From Plantactinospora sp. KBS50 (GTDB lineage Bacteria > Actinomycetota > Actinomycetes > Mycobacteriales > Micromonosporaceae): a stretch of DNA of 64,000 bases. Location: the NCBI RefSeq assembly GCF_002285795.1, contig NZ_CP022961.1:6414501-6478500 (forward strand), read 5' to 3'. The notes under the pieces were generated by a model. That model did no database searches and was not told the origin of the DNA. It saw only the letters and a program-made list of their open reading frames with translations. This document shows positions 37,435 through 46,094 of the stretch, in pieces; within the stretch, counting starts at the first letter, position 1, and each line of letters starts with the position of its first letter. A program made the position numbers and the translations under genes.

Positions 37435-38883
37435 TCAGTTGCCGACCGGCGCCGGCGAGACCGGTGCCTCCGCGGTCGGGCTGCCGCGGCGAGCGCCCCG
37501 GACCGCGCCGATCACGATGTCGGTGAGCAGGAAGGCGGCCAGCGGGATCCCGAACAGGGGCAGCGCCCAGCCGACGAAGAGGACCAGCGGCACGCCGGCC
37601 ACGATGCCCCAGGTGGGCAGTTGCTGCCAGGCACCGCGGCCGACCGGCGGGGCACCGACCAGGGCACGCCGGTCGACGCGGGTGGGCCGGCGCTGCCACC
37701 ACATCCGATAGCCCCACACGATGACGCAGATCAGACCGAGCGCCAGCGCGGCGAGCAGGAGCTGGTTGACCAGGCCGAACAGGTCGCCCATGTGGGCGTA
37801 GATGCCCCACTGGGTGAGCTTGGCCATCAACGGCCAGTCGGCGAAGTCGATCCGGTCGACGATCTCGCCCGTGGCCGCGTCCACCGCGATGCTGTCCCGG
37901 CGCAGCGGCCACAGGCCGTCCTCCTGGGTGACCGTCCACGCGGTCGCGGTGTCGCCCGGGACGGTGACCGTGACCGGCCCGTCGATGCCGTTGGTGTCGG
38001 CCACCCGCAGCACCGTGTCGATGGCGGCCGGATCGACCGACGCGTCGGCGGGCGCGGCGGCGCCGCCGTGATGGCCGCCGCCGGCGGGCGCCGGCGCGGC
38101 GGCGCCCAGCTCGGTGGAGACCGCCGGCCGGCTGCCCTGCAACGCGTCCACGGCCGCACCGAACCGGGCACCGGCGTAGTCCGACCAGGTCAGCCCGGTG
38201 GCCGACAGGAAGAGCAGGCCGACCAGCAGCCACAGGCCGGTGGGGGCGTGCCAGCCGCGGGTCCGGCGTACGCCCTTGCGGGCGGCCAGGTCGGGCCGCA
38301 GCATCCGCTTGCCGCGCTGCCGGCGCCACCACAGCACGGTCCCGCTCAGCGCGATGATCCACAGCCAGCTGGCGGCGAACTCCGAGTAGTAGTAGCCGGC
38401 GGCGCCCAGGTGCAGGTGCGTGTGCAGGTCGTCGAACCAGGTACGCAACGGGGTGCTGGCCCACCAGGTCGTGAGCTGCCCGGTGACCTCGGCCGTGTAC
38501 GGATTCACGTACACCGTGTGCTTGTGCTCGAAGTCCAGCTCCGGGGAGGTGAAGTCGACCTGCGTGGTCGCGTCGCCGATGCCCGGCCGGACCGCGGTGA
38601 TCGCGCCGGCCGGATGGGTCGCCTGGGCGGCGGCCACCTGCTCCGACATCGGCCGGACCGCGTCGCCCGGCGTGACGGTCAGTTCGTGTGCGTAGTACGC
38701 CCGTTCCAGTTGCGGGGTGAAGACGTACGCGAGCCCGCTCAGCGCCGCCATCAGGAGGAACGGTGCGACGAAGATGCCCGCGTAGAAGTGCAGGCGCAGC
38801 AGCAGCGGGCCGAAGCTGCGCACGGATGTCGGTCGCGACCGGCGGACCGGTGGGGCGGAGGCGGGCGGGGCGATCGTGGACAT
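37435..38883 (-). CDS. PepSY-associated transmembrane protein (PiuB/FsrB-like)
   Basis: A 482-residue membrane protein with four main helices in the PepSY_TM arrangement: LLLRLHFYAGIFVAPFLLMA, WLWIIALSGTVLWWRRQRGK, WLLVGLLFLSATGLTW and a C-terminal set. Conserved His residues in LRLHFYAG and WFDDLHTHLHLGAAG could bind haem; relatives are linked to iron uptake and ferric-siderophore reduction. A periplasmic Ala/Gly/His stretch (GGGHHGGAA) lies mid-protein. The ATG at 38883 follows GAGGTG; an upstream ATG at 38976 lacks a site. No iron box is visible upstream, so a link to the siderophore operon remains speculative. Confidence 0.85.
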   Translation of the reverse strand: MSTIAPPASAPPVRRSRPTSVRSFGPLLLRLHFYAGIFVAPFLLMAALSGLAYVFTPQLERAYYAHELTVTPGDAVRPMSEQVAAAQATHPAGAITAVRPGIGDATTQVDFTSPELDFEHKHTVYVNPYTAEVTGQLTTWWASTPLRTWFDDLHTHLHLGAAGYYYSEFAASWLWIIALSGTVLWWRRQRGKRMLRPDLAARKGVRRTRGWHAPTGLWLLVGLLFLSATGLTWSDYAGARFGAAVDALQGSRPAVSTELGAAAPAPAGGGHHGGAAAPADASVDPAAIDTVLRVADTNGIDGPVTVTVPGDTATAWTVTQEDGLWPLRRDSIAVDAATGEIVDRIDFADWPLMAKLTQWGIYAHMGDLFGLVNQLLLAALALGLICVIVWGYRMWWQRRPTRVDRRALVGAPPVGRGAWQQLPTWGIVAGVPLVLFVGWALPLFGIPLAAFLLTDIVIGAVRGARRGSPTAEAPVSPAPVGN

Positions 38884-39088
38884 GGGCACCTCGGGCGGGC
38901 TCGGGTCGGTGGCGTCGCAGCATTGGTCGCCGACACCGGCGGAAAGGTTCCATGCGATGTCAGGGAACTTTTTCATTCGTACGCGTCAATCTGACGCGGC
39001 CCGCGGGTCGCGCCCGACCACAAGCCCGCTCCCGGCGGCGGATCCCGGTCCGACCGGCGCCCGGAACCGGTCCGACGGGCGCCGGAAA

Positions 39089-40420
39089 TCAGGCGAGAAG
39101 AATCTCGTCCGGTCGACGGTAGGTGACCGCAAGGTCATAGTCGGTGAGGACCGAGTCCAGCAACGCGCCGAGATCACCGTCGTGATCGGCGGCGACCATC
39201 CGCAGCACCTGCTCGGCGAGCGTCCGCCCGTCAACGAGGACCAGCGGATACTGGTCGTCGATCACCTCGATCTGCGCCTGCCTTGAGAAGATCCCCGTGG
39301 TGACGAAGACGCCGAGCCAGCCCCGGCGCAGCCGGGCCACGACGCGAGCGACCTGGTCCGGACTGATCGAGGACGACGGCCGGATGCACTTTGCCTGCCC
39401 CAGCACGACCAGCGGCGTGTTGTTGGCGGGTGTGCCGACATCGAGCCGGCCGACGAAATCCACACCACCGTCCCCGCCGGGCCGGGTGAGCCAGCCGGCG
39501 TGGTACCGGCCTCCAGAGCCGCCCAGGATCTGCGCACTGACCCGGGCGGCGAGCATCTCGAAGGCGTGTTTGCGCCCGTCGAAGTAACGATAGAGCCGAT
39601 CCAGCAGGTCTTCCGCCACCGAACCGGCGGGCGGCAATTGGTCCTCGGCAGATCTGACCCGAGAGGACACCACCCGGCGACGTACCCGGGGAATCGCCGA
39701 GCGACCGTCCCGGACCCACCGCGACCAAGCGTCCGGCGCGTGCCGGTCGGCCTGCACGCAGTCGAGTGAAGGGTCACGACGGTCATCGATCCAGCGCAGG
39801 TCGAGGGCGTCGCCGGTGTCTGCCAGATCGATGACCGCCAGGTCCAGCACCAGATTGGGGAAGCTGCGGCCGGTCTCCGGGTCGCGCTGCACCACATGTT
39901 CGAGCCGCTCGATGACCGCCACGCCGCAGAACTCGATGTGCCCCTTCACCAGGTTGCGACCGTTCCGGCGCACCGTCACGGACCGGTACAGCAGCAACGG
40001 AGGCGCCTGGCGCCGACGCCGCGGATCGGTCGCCGCATGCAGCGCCCAGGCGTCGAGCAGGGCACGGTTGCCCACAGTGGCACCCGGCAGGCCAACCGTG
40101 GTCGGCTTGTGATCGCCGTAGTAGCGCACGTGGCCGTGGTCAAGATCGAACTCGTCATGCCAGGGGTTGCTTGCATGCCCGGCCTTCCATGGACTCGATC
40201 GGAGGCTGATGACCGGACGCCGCTGCCCATCCGGTCCTCCGACCATCGCGGCCGGGTTGATGCCAGCCTCCAGCATCAGCTTCGGCGCGACGCTGGAGGC
40301 TGGCGGGGTCGTGACGAAGTGGTAGTTCACGAAGCCGTCCAAAACCACGTCGACCCGGCTGGCGCCCTGTGCGTAGCGCAGGATGTCGAGCATCGGAACG
40401 TGCCGCGGGTGGTCCGTCAC
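39089..40420 (-). CDS. Modification-dependent (type IV, AspBHI/Mrr-like) restriction endonuclease
   Basis: A 443-residue probable defence nuclease. The C-terminal third has the Mrr catalytic pattern: YHAGWLTRPGGDGGVDFVGR (the metal-binding Asp) followed by PLVVLGQAKCIRPSS (the Q-x-K motif), then GVFVTTGIFSRQAQIEV. The N-terminal half, with PPLLLYRSVTVRRNGRNLVK and FCGVAVIERLEHV, resembles the SRA-like recognition domain of AspBHI-type enzymes that cut DNA with modified cytosine. No methyltransferase is adjacent, as expected for type IV. Base composition is visibly less GC-rich than its neighbours, suggesting transfer. Start (GTG 40420 or ATG 40393) is uncertain because neither has a ribosome site. 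Confidence 0.78.
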   Translation of the reverse strand: MTDHPRHVPMLDILRYAQGASRVDVVLDGFVNYHFVTTPPASSVAPKLMLEAGINPAAMVGGPDGQRRPVISLRSSPWKAGHASNPWHDEFDLDHGHVRYYGDHKPTTVGLPGATVGNRALLDAWALHAATDPRRRRQAPPLLLYRSVTVRRNGRNLVKGHIEFCGVAVIERLEHVVQRDPETGRSFPNLVLDLAVIDLADTGDALDLRWIDDRRDPSLDCVQADRHAPDAWSRWVRDGRSAIPRVRRRVVSSRVRSAEDQLPPAGSVAEDLLDRLYRYFDGRKHAFEMLAARVSAQILGGSGGRYHAGWLTRPGGDGGVDFVGRLDVGTPANNTPLVVLGQAKCIRPSSSISPDQVARVVARLRRGWLGVFVTTGIFSRQAQIEVIDDQYPLVLVDGRTLAEQVLRMVAADHDGDLGALLDSVLTDYDLAVTYRRPDEILLA

Positions 40421-41102
40421 CCGTGCATTGTGCCGGGCCACCACGCTCCGCGGCTGCCCCGGCACGGCGGCGTCCCTCGGCTCCGGTGTGGATGGCCTCC
40501 TGGGACGTAGTGCCTCGTTCGCTCCTGGAACTGGTCGAGGACCGCGGCGACAACACGTCCGAGACCTTCGGTTGTTCGCCGCCGGTCGTCTGCGGTGACC
40601 CCACCCGACCCCTCGACATTGCCTTCCGGCCCTTCCGGTTGCGACAAGACCAAAGTCGCACCGACCTCCTGCCCGGACAACGTCGCGTTCGACACGACCG
40701 GAAAACCTGTGGATCGCGACCGACGGCAACGCGCTCGGCAGCAACTGGCCTGTTCGCCACCACGATCGAAAGGCCGGAGAAGGGCCGCTTGAAGCAGTTC
40801 CTGGTGCGGTGGCGGACCGCGGGCGCCCGGCGATCTCCGATTCCGGCCGCACCGATCGGCGGAAAGAATGGCGTCCGCCGTCCCTGGACACTCCGGCGAC
40901 CGGCACCGCCAAGTGCCGGACCGGTAGCAATTCGATAATTGCGTCCCGACACAAGAGGCCATTGTCACCGGATTCGCATTATCGGCGTCGGGCATCCGAC
41001 ACCCCTACGGCCGGTACGTCTTTGCTGCCCGGACGCACCCATCGGCGAGTTCCAAACGTTCGGGTGAGACCCGACCCACAATTTGCGGGCTATCGTCGGG
41101 CG
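40421..41102. other. Intergenic stretch holding a decayed phoX remnant
   Basis: A 682-base region without an intact gene between the restriction enzyme and the GGDEF-EAL gene. Its central part (about 40485-40815) is a frame-disrupted PhoX phosphatase fragment. The rest (40816-41102) is comparatively A/T-richer, with no motif recognised, and should contain the promoter of the GGDEF-EAL gene. Confidence 0.7.
40485..40815 (+). pseudogene. Decayed PhoX-type (DUF839) alkaline phosphatase fragment
   Basis: The translation jumps between frames yet stays collinear with the C-terminal half of PhoX phosphatases. First LLELVEDRGDNTSETF and VVCGDP (to about 40605), then after a C-run CDKTKVAPTSCPDNVAFDTTG (to about 40702), then after GAAAAC (one A too many) LWIATDGNALGSN (to about 40746), then GLFATTIERPEKGRLKQFLV (to about 40805). 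At least three frameshifts separate recognisable blocks, and the N-terminal half and true C-terminus are missing. It is a relic, probably truncated by the event that brought the neighbouring restriction gene. Identification is from memory of PhoX sequence. Confidence 0.75.
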
Positions 41103-43469
41103 GTGACGCGAGAGGCGATGCGGTCACCGGCGATCGCCGCGGTCGATGTCGCTGGTAGCCGGGATTGCACGGCCGCCCGGCGATATGTGCTGGCCACGAT
41201 CGGAGTCGTCGTCCTCGGCACCGCCTGGTGCGGGGCAGACCTCACCGTCGGCGCCGGCACCGAGGCGCTCGCGTACGTCTTCGTCCCGGTCGGCGGCGTG
41301 CTCGCCGCCGCGGCCGTCCTGCACATGCTCCGCCGCGGCAGCCTCGTCCCGGTCGCCCGGCGCTTCTGGCGGGCCGTGTTCGTCGCGGCGGTGGCGATCA
41401 CGATCGGCTACGGCTGGCTGGCGGTGGACATGCTGGCGCACGCCGCCGAGGCCCGTACCCGCAGCATGCCCCTGCCGGCCGCGGCCTGCGTGGCGATCGG
41501 GTTCGGCATCGCGATCTGGGCGGTGGCCCGGGTGCCGGTGGTGGCGACCGGCGACGTCGAGTGGTGGCGGATGGCGCTCGACCGCACGATCGCCTTCCTC
41601 GGCTGCGCGACCGTGCTGTGGTACGTCGGGCTGGCCCCGATGTTCTCCGCCCACGAGCCGTGGAGCCTGCAGGCGATGGCTCTGGTCGGACTCGCCTTCC
41701 TGGTCGCGGTCGGCGCCGCCACGAAGGTGTCCTATGTGGCCGGCGGCCCGGTGGATCGGACGGCGATCCGGCTCATCGCGGCCAGCGGCGGCGTCACCGC
41801 CGGGATCGTGGCCGTGCTCGCTGTGCGGTTCGGGTACGTCGCCGGCATTCCGGCCCAGGCGGTCGTGATGCCGCTGACTCCGGTGCTGGTCACCCTGGGC
41901 GTCACCGCGCAGTGGCGGGCCGACCTCGGGCTGCGCCGCGGCCGGGCGCGCAGTGGCCTGCTGCTGCCCTATCTGGCGGTGGCGGCGGTCGACGTACCGC
42001 TGATCGCGGTCGCCCTCGGCGCGCCGTTGACCTGGCCGGTCCGGGTGGTCCTGGTCGCCGTGGTGGTGGTGACCGCGCTGGTCGGCGCCCGGCAGTTCAT
42101 CGCGTTCCAGGAGAACGCCCGGCTGCTGCGCAACACCTGTGTCCAGGAGGAGCGGCTCCAGTACGAGGTGAGCCACGACGGCCTCACCGGCCTGGCGAAC
42201 CGTGCGCTGTTCCGGGACCGGCTGGCATCCGCGCTGGCCACGCCGTCGCGGACCGCGGTGCTCCTTGTCGACCTGGACGACTTCAAGACCGTCAACGATC
42301 TGCTCGGCCACGGGGTCGGCGACCGGTTGCTGGTTTCGGTGGCACAGTTGCTGGTCGCCGAGGTGGGCGAGGACGGACTGCCGGTACGGGTGGCCGGCGA
42401 CGAGTTCGCGGTGCTGTTGACCGGCACCGGCACCGAACCCGAGGAGCTGGCCGGTCGGTTGCTGGCCGCGCTCAACCACCCGATCAGCGAGCACCGCCTG
42501 CTGGTGCAGGCCAGCATCGGCATCGCCACCGCCGTACCCGGTGCGACCGTCGACTCGGTGCTGCGGGACGCCGACGTGGCCATGTACACCGCCAAGCAGC
42601 GCGGCAAGGCCAGCTTCGTGCGGTACGTGGAGGGCATGGGTGAGCCGGTCCTGGCGCACATGCAGCTCGGCGGCGAGTTGCGGCGGGCCCTGGACAACAA
42701 CGAGTTCCGGGTGGTCTACCAGCCGATCCTGCGGCTGGACGACAACCACGTGGTCGGGGTCGAGGCGCTGATCCGCTGGCACCACCCGACCCGCGGGGTG
42801 GTCTGCCCGGCCGAGTTCATCCCGGCCGCCGAGCGGACCGGCCTGATCGTGCCGCTGGGCCGGTTCGTGCTGCGGGAGACCTGCCGCCAGGCCGTCGCCT
42901 GGTCGTTGGAGTTCGGCGCGGACGCGCTCCAGGAGGCGGGGCTGAACGTGTCGGCGCGGCAACTGCACGACCCCGACTTCGTGTCCGACGTGACCGCCGC
43001 GCTCACCGACAGCGGCCTGCCCTGTGAGCGGCTGGTGCTGGAGGTGACCGAGTCGGCGGTGCTGCGCGGTCAGCAGGTGTCCCGGACCCTGTTCGAACTC
43101 GACCGGATGGGCATCCGCCTGTCGCTTGACGACTTCGGCACCGGCGAGTCGTCGCTGAGCCTGCTGCGTGCCTTTCCCGCGGCGATCGTCAAGCTGGACA
43201 AGTCCTTCGTGGACGGCATCGAGATCGACGACGGCCAGGCCGCCGCGGCCGACGCCCGACAGGCGGTGGCCCGCGCGGTCATCCAGCTCGCCCGCGCGCT
43301 CGGGCTGGACACGGTCGCCGAGGGCATCGAGAGCGCCGAGCAGGCGGCGGTGCTGCGCGAACTCGGCTACACCCGCGGCCAGGGCTACCACCTGGCCCAG
43401 CCGATGACCGCCGACGGCGTGTCCGGCCTGCTGGCGCGGCAGCGCACGGTTGCCGCCGCGGACCGCTGA
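41103..43469 (+). CDS. Membrane-bound GGDEF-EAL protein (cyclic-di-GMP turnover)
   Basis: A 788-residue protein with about nine to ten N-terminal hydrophobic helices (residues 25-330), a GGDEF domain starting SHDGLTGLANRALFRDRL with AGDEF instead of GGDEF near residues 431-435, and a complete EAL domain (Glu554 in VGVEALIRWHHP; also GLNVSARQLHDP, LVLEVTESAVL, LSLDDFGTGESSLSLL, VKLDKSFVDG, DTVAEGIE). All EAL metal and catalytic motifs are present, so phosphodiesterase activity is likely; AGDEF domains can still be cyclases. In actinomycetes c-di-GMP controls development. GTG at 41103 or ATG at 41118 are both possible starts. It abuts the convergent MFS gene with no gap. Confidence 0.92.
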   Translation: MTREAMRSPAIAAVDVAGSRDCTAARRYVLATIGVVVLGTAWCGADLTVGAGTEALAYVFVPVGGVLAAAAVLHMLRRGSLVPVARRFWRAVFVAAVAITIGYGWLAVDMLAHAAEARTRSMPLPAAACVAIGFGIAIWAVARVPVVATGDVEWWRMALDRTIAFLGCATVLWYVGLAPMFSAHEPWSLQAMALVGLAFLVAVGAATKVSYVAGGPVDRTAIRLIAASGGVTAGIVAVLAVRFGYVAGIPAQAVVMPLTPVLVTLGVTAQWRADLGLRRGRARSGLLLPYLAVAAVDVPLIAVALGAPLTWPVRVVLVAVVVVTALVGARQFIAFQENARLLRNTCVQEERLQYEVSHDGLTGLANRALFRDRLASALATPSRTAVLLVDLDDFKTVNDLLGHGVGDRLLVSVAQLLVAEVGEDGLPVRVAGDEFAVLLTGTGTEPEELAGRLLAALNHPISEHRLLVQASIGIATAVPGATVDSVLRDADVAMYTAKQRGKASFVRYVEGMGEPVLAHMQLGGELRRALDNNEFRVVYQPILRLDDNHVVGVEALIRWHHPTRGVVCPAEFIPAAERTGLIVPLGRFVLRETCRQAVAWSLEFGADALQEAGLNVSARQLHDPDFVSDVTAALTDSGLPCERLVLEVTESAVLRGQQVSRTLFELDRMGIRLSLDDFGTGESSLSLLRAFPAAIVKLDKSFVDGIEIDDGQAAAADARQAVARAVIQLARALGLDTVAEGIESAEQAAVLRELGYTRGQGYHLAQPMTADGVSGLLARQRTVAAADR

Positions 43470-44852
43470 TCACTGCCGGCGCAGTTCGGGGCGGGAGAGG
43501 CCGAAGACGAACGCGGCCAGCAGCGTCGCCCCGGTGGCCAGGAAGACCGCCGTGCTGCCGTACCGGTCGACCACCAGGCCGGCGGCGACCGCCGAGAGCG
43601 GGAACAGGCTCAGCGCGGCGAAGACGATCGCGCTCATCACCCGTCCCAGCAGGTGAGCCGCGGTGTTCTGCTGCACGATCGTGATCACCAGCACGTTGGT
43701 GACGGTGCTGGCGAGGCCGGCCGTCACCAGCGCCAGCACGGCACCGGGATAGCCGGCGAAGGGCACGAGCGCGACCGCCGCGCCCAGCACCAGCCCGGCC
43801 ACCATGGCCGTCGCGCCGCGGCGGGGCAGCCCGGCCAGGCCGGCGGAAAACAGCCCGCCGACCAGCGAACCGGCGGTGAACGCGGCCAGCAGCCCGCCGA
43901 GTCCACCGGCGCCGGCGCCGAGGTCGACGCTGCTGAGCGAGGGCAGGCCGACCCGGACCATGCCGCCGACGGTCAGGTTCGCGGCGGCGGTCACGACCAG
44001 CACGGTACGCAGCAGCGCCGACTCGCGGAGCAGCTGCCAGAACCCGATCGGGGCCGGACCCGGCGGTGACCCGCCGGAGCTGTCGCCCGGCCCGGCACCA
44101 GCACCGGCACGGTCACCGGCGGCGGCAGGATCATCGGCGGCGGCGCGGTCACCAGCACCGGCGCGGTCACCGGAGGCGGCGCGGTCACCGGAGGCCGTGG
44201 CCGCCAGGGCGGTCGCGCGGGCGGCGCCGCCGATCATCGCCAGGCAGGCCGCCGAGACAGCGAAGGTCACCGCGTCGACCCCGAACGCCACCGCCGGGGA
44301 GAGCAGGGCCACGACGATCCCGGCGACACCCGGGCCGACCATCCCGGCGGCGAAGGTGGCCGTACTGTGCAGCCCGTTGCCGGCCTGCAACTGCTCGGCC
44401 GGCAGCAGCCGCGGGGTGATCGCGTACGCGGCCGGCTGGAACAGTCCGGAGCCCAGGCCGGTCCCGGCGACCAGCACCACGACGGCGAGCACGTTTCCGG
44501 CGTCGGCCACGGCGACCACCACGATGCCGGCGGTGCAGACCATCCGGCTCAGGTCGGAGACCAGCATGACCCGGCGGGGGCCGATCCGGTCGGAGAGGAT
44601 CCCGCCCAGCGGCGTCGTCGCCAGCCGGCACACCCCGTAGGCGGCGACCAGCAGCCCGAGTTCGCGGGCGCCGCCGCCGAACTGGTACACCAGGAACGGC
44701 AGCGCCACCGCGTGGAACGCGTCGCCGAAGACGGACACGAGTTCGGCGGCGAACAGCAGCCGGTAGCCGCGTACCCGCAGCGGGGCGAAGCTGAGTCGCG
44801 GCCGGAACCGGCCGATCGGGGCCGGGGCCGTGGCCGTGCCGGACTCACCCAC
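43470..44852 (-). CDS. MFS exporter at the end of the RiPP-like cluster
   Basis: A 460-residue major-facilitator protein resembling drug or peptide exporters of the MFS_3/EntS type: LRVRGYRLLFAAELVSVFGD opens helix 1, TPLGGILSDRIGPRRVMLVS is the loop 2-3 signature. The central loop (about residues 220-255) has degenerate SGDRA/AGDRA repeats. The GTG start overlaps the end of the P450 gene by 8 bases, so it belongs to the same operon and is the natural candidate for exporting the mature peptide product. The stop abuts the GGDEF-EAL gene. Confidence 0.87.
   Translation of the reverse strand: MGESGTATAPAPIGRFRPRLSFAPLRVRGYRLLFAAELVSVFGDAFHAVALPFLVYQFGGGARELGLLVAAYGVCRLATTPLGGILSDRIGPRRVMLVSDLSRMVCTAGIVVVAVADAGNVLAVVVLVAGTGLGSGLFQPAAYAITPRLLPAEQLQAGNGLHSTATFAAGMVGPGVAGIVVALLSPAVAFGVDAVTFAVSAACLAMIGGAARATALAATASGDRAASGDRAGAGDRAAADDPAAAGDRAGAGAGPGDSSGGSPPGPAPIGFWQLLRESALLRTVLVVTAAANLTVGGMVRVGLPSLSSVDLGAGAGGLGGLLAAFTAGSLVGGLFSAGLAGLPRRGATAMVAGLVLGAAVALVPFAGYPGAVLALVTAGLASTVTNVLVITIVQQNTAAHLLGRVMSAIVFAALSLFPLSAVAAGLVVDRYGSTAVFLATGATLLAAFVFGLSRPELRRQ
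44092..44200 (-). repeat. Degenerate 18-base repeats in the MFS exporter loop
   Basis: About five imperfect units of a GCGCGGTCACCGG-type sequence coding (S/A)GDRA-x. In frame, within the central cytoplasmic loop of the transporter. Confidence 0.6.
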
Positions 44853-46047
44853 CGAGGACCACCGGCAGTGACTCCAGCCCGCGCAGCATGATCGTGTTCC
44901 GCCACGGCAACCGGTGGACGTCCGCGGCGAGGGTCAGGTCGGGATGCCGGCCCAGCAGGGCGCCGAGCGCCACCTCACCCTCCAGCTTGCCGAGGAACGC
45001 ACCGAGGCAGCGGTGCAGGCCGTGCCCGAAGGCCAGATGGCCGGCATCCCGCCGGTCCAGCATCAACCGGTCCGGCTCCGGGAACCGGTCGGGATCCCGG
45101 TTGGCCCCGCCCAGCGAGATCAGGACCAGCTCGCCGGCGGGGATCTGTACGCCGTCGACGGTGACCGGGTCGGTGGTGAACCGGAGGGTCGCCATGCTGA
45201 CCGGCGACTCGTAGCGGAGGAACTCGTCGATCGCGCCCGGCAGCGCGTCGAGGTTGGCCAGCAGCCACCGGTGCTGGTCGGGGTTGCGCAGCAGGGCGAG
45301 GGTGGCGGTGCCCAGCAGGTTGACGGTCGTCTCGTGACCGCCGATCAGCAGCAGGAAGACCATGCCCACGATCTCCTCGTCGGTGAGCTGGCCGTCCTCG
45401 CGGGCGGCCAGCAGGTCGGTGAGGATGTCGTCGCCGGGGTGGTTGCGCCGGTGCCGCAGCTGACCGGCGATGTAGTCGGTCATCTCGCCCAGCGCCGTGG
45501 CGAAGTCGGCCGGGTCGTCGCTGTGCGTGAGGATGGCCGTGGACCAGGCCCGGTACGCGCCCCGATCCTCCGCCGGGAAGCCGAGCAGTTCGCAGATGAC
45601 CAGCATGGGCAGCGGGAAGGCGAAGTCCTGCACGATGTCGACCGTCCGCCGGTCGGCGAGACCGTCCAGCAGCGAGGTGGTGATCCGTTCCACCATCGGC
45701 CGCATCGCCGCCACCCGCCGGGCGGTGAACGCCGCGTGGATGAGCCGGCGCAGCCGGGTGTGGTCGGGTGGGTCGCTGTTGAGCATGTGCACGACGTCGC
45801 CGCCCAGGGTGACGCCGGCGACCCGGTTGTCGGCGAGCGCCTGCGCCCGGCGGGCGTCCTGGCCGAACCGCGGGTCGGCCAGCGCCGCCCGCACGTCGCG
45901 GTAGCGCGGGATCACCCACATGGGCAGACCCTCGTCGCTGTGCAGGATCGACACCGGGCCGTTGGCCCGGATCCGGGCCAGCGTCGGGTACGGGTCGGCG
46001 ATGTACGGCACCTCGGGCTCGGCCGGCGTGCCGGTCACGGTGTCCAT
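44845..46047 (-). CDS. Cytochrome P450 of the RiPP-like cluster
   Basis: A 400-residue soluble bacterial P450. Key motifs: I-helix FLLLIGGHETTVNLLG, K-helix EFLRYESPVS with ExxR, and haem-binding FGHGLHRCLGAFLGK with axial Cys347. Length is standard. It would need ferredoxin partners, none encoded nearby. The ATG follows GGAGGGGGAC. Position between a DUF5825-like gene and an exporter in one transcript suggests it oxidises the peptide product, by hydroxylation or cross-linking. The candidate precursor lacks Trp, Tyr, Phe and Cys, so aromatic cross-links as in other P450-modified RiPPs look unlikely. Confidence 0.93.
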   Translation of the reverse strand: MDTVTGTPAEPEVPYIADPYPTLARIRANGPVSILHSDEGLPMWVIPRYRDVRAALADPRFGQDARRAQALADNRVAGVTLGGDVVHMLNSDPPDHTRLRRLIHAAFTARRVAAMRPMVERITTSLLDGLADRRTVDIVQDFAFPLPMLVICELLGFPAEDRGAYRAWSTAILTHSDDPADFATALGEMTDYIAGQLRHRRNHPGDDILTDLLAAREDGQLTDEEIVGMVFLLLIGGHETTVNLLGTATLALLRNPDQHRWLLANLDALPGAIDEFLRYESPVSMATLRFTTDPVTVDGVQIPAGELVLISLGGANRDPDRFPEPDRLMLDRRDAGHLAFGHGLHRCLGAFLGKLEGEVALGALLGRHPDLTLAADVHRLPWRNTIMLRGLESLPVVLGG

Positions 46048-46094
46048 GTCCCCCTCCTGCCTGCGACGGTCGGCGCCGCGCGCCACCGGTGTGC

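Noticed and set aside
38884-38976. N-terminal extension of the PepSY protein to ATG 38976
   Set aside because: There is no ribosome site and the extra 31 residues lack family similarity, while ATG 38883 follows GAGGTG.
41103-43469. GGDEF domain considered dead because the motif is AGDEF
   Set aside because: AGDEF occurs in active diguanylate cyclases, so loss of activity cannot be claimed from this change alone.
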